Made by a program: the position numbers and the translations under genes
Shown here: positions 6,428 to 8,133 of the stretch, piece by piece
Numbering within the stretch: the stretch's first letter is position 1
Layout: the number at the start of each line of letters is the position of its first letter
The notes under the pieces: generated by a model
What the model was told of the DNA's origin: nothing
Database searches by the model: none
What the model saw: only the letters and a program-made list of their open reading frames with translations
Assembly (NCBI GenBank): GCA_031273665.1
Contig: JAISRK010000063.1
Coordinates: forward strand, 1-8,133
Source: Holosporales bacterium
GTDB taxonomy: Bacteria; Pseudomonadota; Alphaproteobacteria; UBA3830; JAIRMZ01
Length of the DNA: 8,133 nucleotides
Reading direction: 5' to 3'

Positions 6428-7303
6428 GTGCTACAGCAGCGAATTTCTAAAGGCACATTACTGGGAGCTGTCTGGACTCTTGTCGGGCTTATGCTCTATG
6501 TTTTTTCTGACGCATTCGTTAAACACATCACGCAACAATACTCTGTTTGTCAAGTGACGTTTCTGCGCGCTTTCGTGCGCCTTATCCCTCTTTTGATAGT
6601 CTCTCTAGCGCGCCATGGATTAGTAGATCTCAAGACCCGCCACCCTAAACGCCACCTGGCGCGTTTGTGTATGAATTTTATTAGTACTTACACTGTGATT
6701 TACGCGATGTCTCGAGAAGCACTGGTCCCCGTGTATGTTATCTATTACACGATGCCGCTGGTAATCGTCTTTTTAGGGAAGTTTTTCCTGAAAGAGCGCG
6801 TGAGTGGGCGCCAGTGGGCGGCGGTTTTTGCAGGATTTTGCGGGGTCATTGTTGCGATTCGCCCTGGGGCTATGACAATCTCGTCGACATCTCTTGTCGT
6901 TATGATCATCGGTGTGGTCTCCGCCGCAATAAACAAAACACTCATTCGCCAACTGACGAAGACTGAATCGAGCTTAACAATTACGCTTTATCCGAATATA
7001 TCTATGATCGCCTTATTGGCGCCATTTGTTGTTTTTTCTTGGCAGCCTCTGACATGGCCGCATTGGGCCGCTTTTTTGATAATGGGCTGCGTAGTCGCTC
7101 TCGCGCAATATGCGGTGACACACGCCTTGCGCTTTGCACCTGTTTCAGCTCTCGCTCCCCTGGACTACAGCACTTTCATTTGGGGTTTATGCTGTGACAT
7201 GACGCTGTGGGGAACGGTCCCGCAGACGTGCGTCATTGTCGGCACTATTATTATCGTTTGGAGCAATATGTTTATTTTTCTGAGCAAAAGGACAAAGGCT
7301 TAG
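6428..7303 (+). CDS. EamA/DMT-family permease, 10 membrane helices
   Basis: An inner-membrane carrier of the drug/metabolite transporter superfamily, with two EamA repeats of about five helices each. Approximate helices are 9-28, 42-60, 78-96, 99-117, 128-145, 152-170, 182-203, 210-228, 235-255 and 263-285. Family-like stretches are FLRAFVRLIPLL in the first repeat, FFLKERVSGRQW before helix 5, and ALRFAPVSALAPLDYS in the second repeat. The GEVP turn usual in the second repeat reads GTVP. At 291 residues the length is typical. The GTG start has GGAG (6417-6420) seven bases upstream. The gene follows the HExxH gene by 28 bases, so co-transcription is likely. Some relatives in Rickettsia import S-adenosylmethionine, and that substrate is possible here, but the sequence does not settle substrate or direction. 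Confidence 0.92.
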   Translation: MLQQRISKGTLLGAVWTLVGLMLYVFSDAFVKHITQQYSVCQVTFLRAFVRLIPLLIVSLARHGLVDLKTRHPKRHLARLCMNFISTYTVIYAMSREALVPVYVIYYTMPLVIVFLGKFFLKERVSGRQWAAVFAGFCGVIVAIRPGAMTISSTSLVVMIIGVVSAAINKTLIRQLTKTESSLTITLYPNISMIALLAPFVVFSWQPLTWPHWAAFLIMGCVVALAQYAVTHALRFAPVSALAPLDYSTFIWGLCCDMTLWGTVPQTCVIVGTIIIVWSNMFIFLSKRTKA

Positions 7304-7333
7304 TCCTTCCTGCACTCCAGGGAAAATGGGAGT
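7304..7333. other. Short convergent intergenic gap with weak hairpin
   Basis: This 30-base gap separates the converging 3' ends of the permease and the DUF2125-like gene. ACTCC and GGAGT (about 7314-7333) can form a five-base-pair stem with a ten-base loop, followed by TTTAAAA inside the other gene's end. It may act as a weak bidirectional terminator, but both the stem and the T tract are poor. Confidence 0.25.
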
Positions 7334-8133
7334 TTAAAAGGAGTACTTCCCCTCCTCAAGATTGGATAGAACACGCTCTACTCCATCGTCGTTGAGAGCT
7401 CTCTTTTGCCAATCGAATAGCAGCACGTCGTCCAAGAACACATTATAATCGCGCAAAGTAATGGGAATACGTACATGGGTTCCGCATTTTTTCGCGTCCT
7501 TGATCGTCTTCGGCGAAAGAGGAACCCAAGTTTTAACGTCCGTAAGGATCCCCTTTCCCCTATTGATTTCCAGCATGAAACTTCCTTCCTCTGGAATTCC
7601 CGTGGAAGCAAGAGAGACGCTTCCCTTCAAAGCCAGTTTCAAATCTTGGACTTGGGCCTCAGCGTTCTCGCATTCGATGTAGCCCCCGGCTTCTTTCCAC
7701 TGAGCAACATCCGAAAACAAGAGCTTCGGACGCGTCAGAAAGGCGCGCACATCAGCAGAACATTCAAAAATAGCAAATTGACCAAGATAAGGGCCAAAGC
7801 GTTTCATCGAAAATTCAGCGTTAAGCACAGGCTCCTTTTCGGTTGTTCCATCTGCCAACGTTACCGTTTTTGGCTGTTGCTTCAGCGCAAGAAACAACTC
7901 TTGTCCCTTAAAAGATACAAGTTTATCAGGCAACGCCATCTCCATCTGATCTGCGGAAACATAAATAGAGCCAGACAACAGCGGGGCAACCTTCGGCCGC
8001 ATGTTTTTCCATAAAATGGGCAGTGTTAGGAGCGTTTTTTTGCCAGAATGAAAGGAACCTAAACGCGCAATGGTGCACGTGGTCCCCTCTGGAAACCGAA
8101 CCCTTAGCTTACTTGGACGAGAAATCATCCAAG
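7334..8133 (-). CDS. DUF2125-like protein, 5' end outside the window
   Basis: About 265 residues of a minus-strand protein are visible. The frame stays open through the right edge (a Trp codon precedes the Met at 8128), so the N-terminus is probably missing. The C-terminal part resembles the alphaproteobacterial DUF2125 family: a WKEAGGYIE block (about 144-152 from that Met), a following strand pair with the SLASTGIPEEGSF turn, and a terminal stretch VRIPITLRDYNVFLDDVLL. The visible part is mostly beta-strand with no membrane helix. Family members usually start with a signal or membrane segment and lie in the envelope; that would be in the missing part. Function is unknown. The gene converges on the permease with a 30-base gap. 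The coding call is solid; the family name is moderate. Confidence 0.65.
   Translation of the reverse strand, partial: WMISRPSKLRVRFPEGTTCTIARLGSFHSGKKTLLTLPILWKNMRPKVAPLLSGSIYVSADQMEMALPDKLVSFKGQELFLALKQQPKTVTLADGTTEKEPVLNAEFSMKRFGPYLGQFAIFECSADVRAFLTRPKLLFSDVAQWKEAGGYIECENAEAQVQDLKLALKGSVSLASTGIPEEGSFMLEINRGKGILTDVKTWVPLSPKTIKDAKKCGTHVRIPITLRDYNVFLDDVLLFDWQKRALNDDGVERVLSNLEEGKYSF

Noticed and set aside
7475..8014. 179-codon plus-strand ORF
   Set aside because: Antisense to the DUF2125-like gene; basic, repetitive composition and no recognisable domain.

Overview
The window looks like a piece of an alphaproteobacterial chromosome, plausibly from a reduced, host-associated lineage such as Holosporales or a relative. 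The evidence is a SPOR-domain membrane protein 11 bases behind argS (a pairing common in Alphaproteobacteria), a convergent gene whose C-terminal part resembles the alphaproteobacterial DUF2125 family, and a drug/metabolite-type permease of the kind intracellular Alphaproteobacteria use to take up host metabolites. Base composition is near 50% G+C. The lineage is an inference from gene order and protein style, not from a marker gene.

Layout. From the left edge, miaA (tRNA dimethylallyltransferase) runs rightward to 1007. A gene-poor stretch of about 425 bases follows (1008-1432), holding only small hairpins, an A/T-rich tract and a doubtful short minus-strand frame. xthA (exonuclease III) runs leftward (2224 to 1433) and is divergent from argS. 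The 70-odd bases between them carry an RpoD-like promoter for argS that overlaps a possible -10 box for xthA. argS, the SPOR gene, an unrecognised HExxH/beta-barrel gene and an EamA permease then lie head to tail on the plus strand (2317-7303), with gaps of 11, 85 and 28 bases. A DUF2125-like gene converges on the permease and leaves the window at its right edge.

Functionally the window mixes housekeeping genes (tRNA modification, tRNA charging, DNA repair, septal peptidoglycan binding) with accessory envelope functions. In many Alphaproteobacteria the argS-SPOR pair is followed by nagZ, scpA, scpB and tat genes. Here that continuation is replaced by the HExxH/beta-barrel protein and the permease.

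The most interesting object is the 421-residue protein at 5134-6399. It combines an apparent signal peptide, a zinc-protease motif (HEVGH, residues 116-120), a candidate third ligand in an ExxxD context about 75 residues later, and a C-terminal third that reads as outer-membrane beta-strands ending in an aromatic residue. I do not recognise a named family for it, and the protease-barrel reading is an inference. No tRNA, rRNA, CRISPR array, insertion sequence or phage gene was seen.
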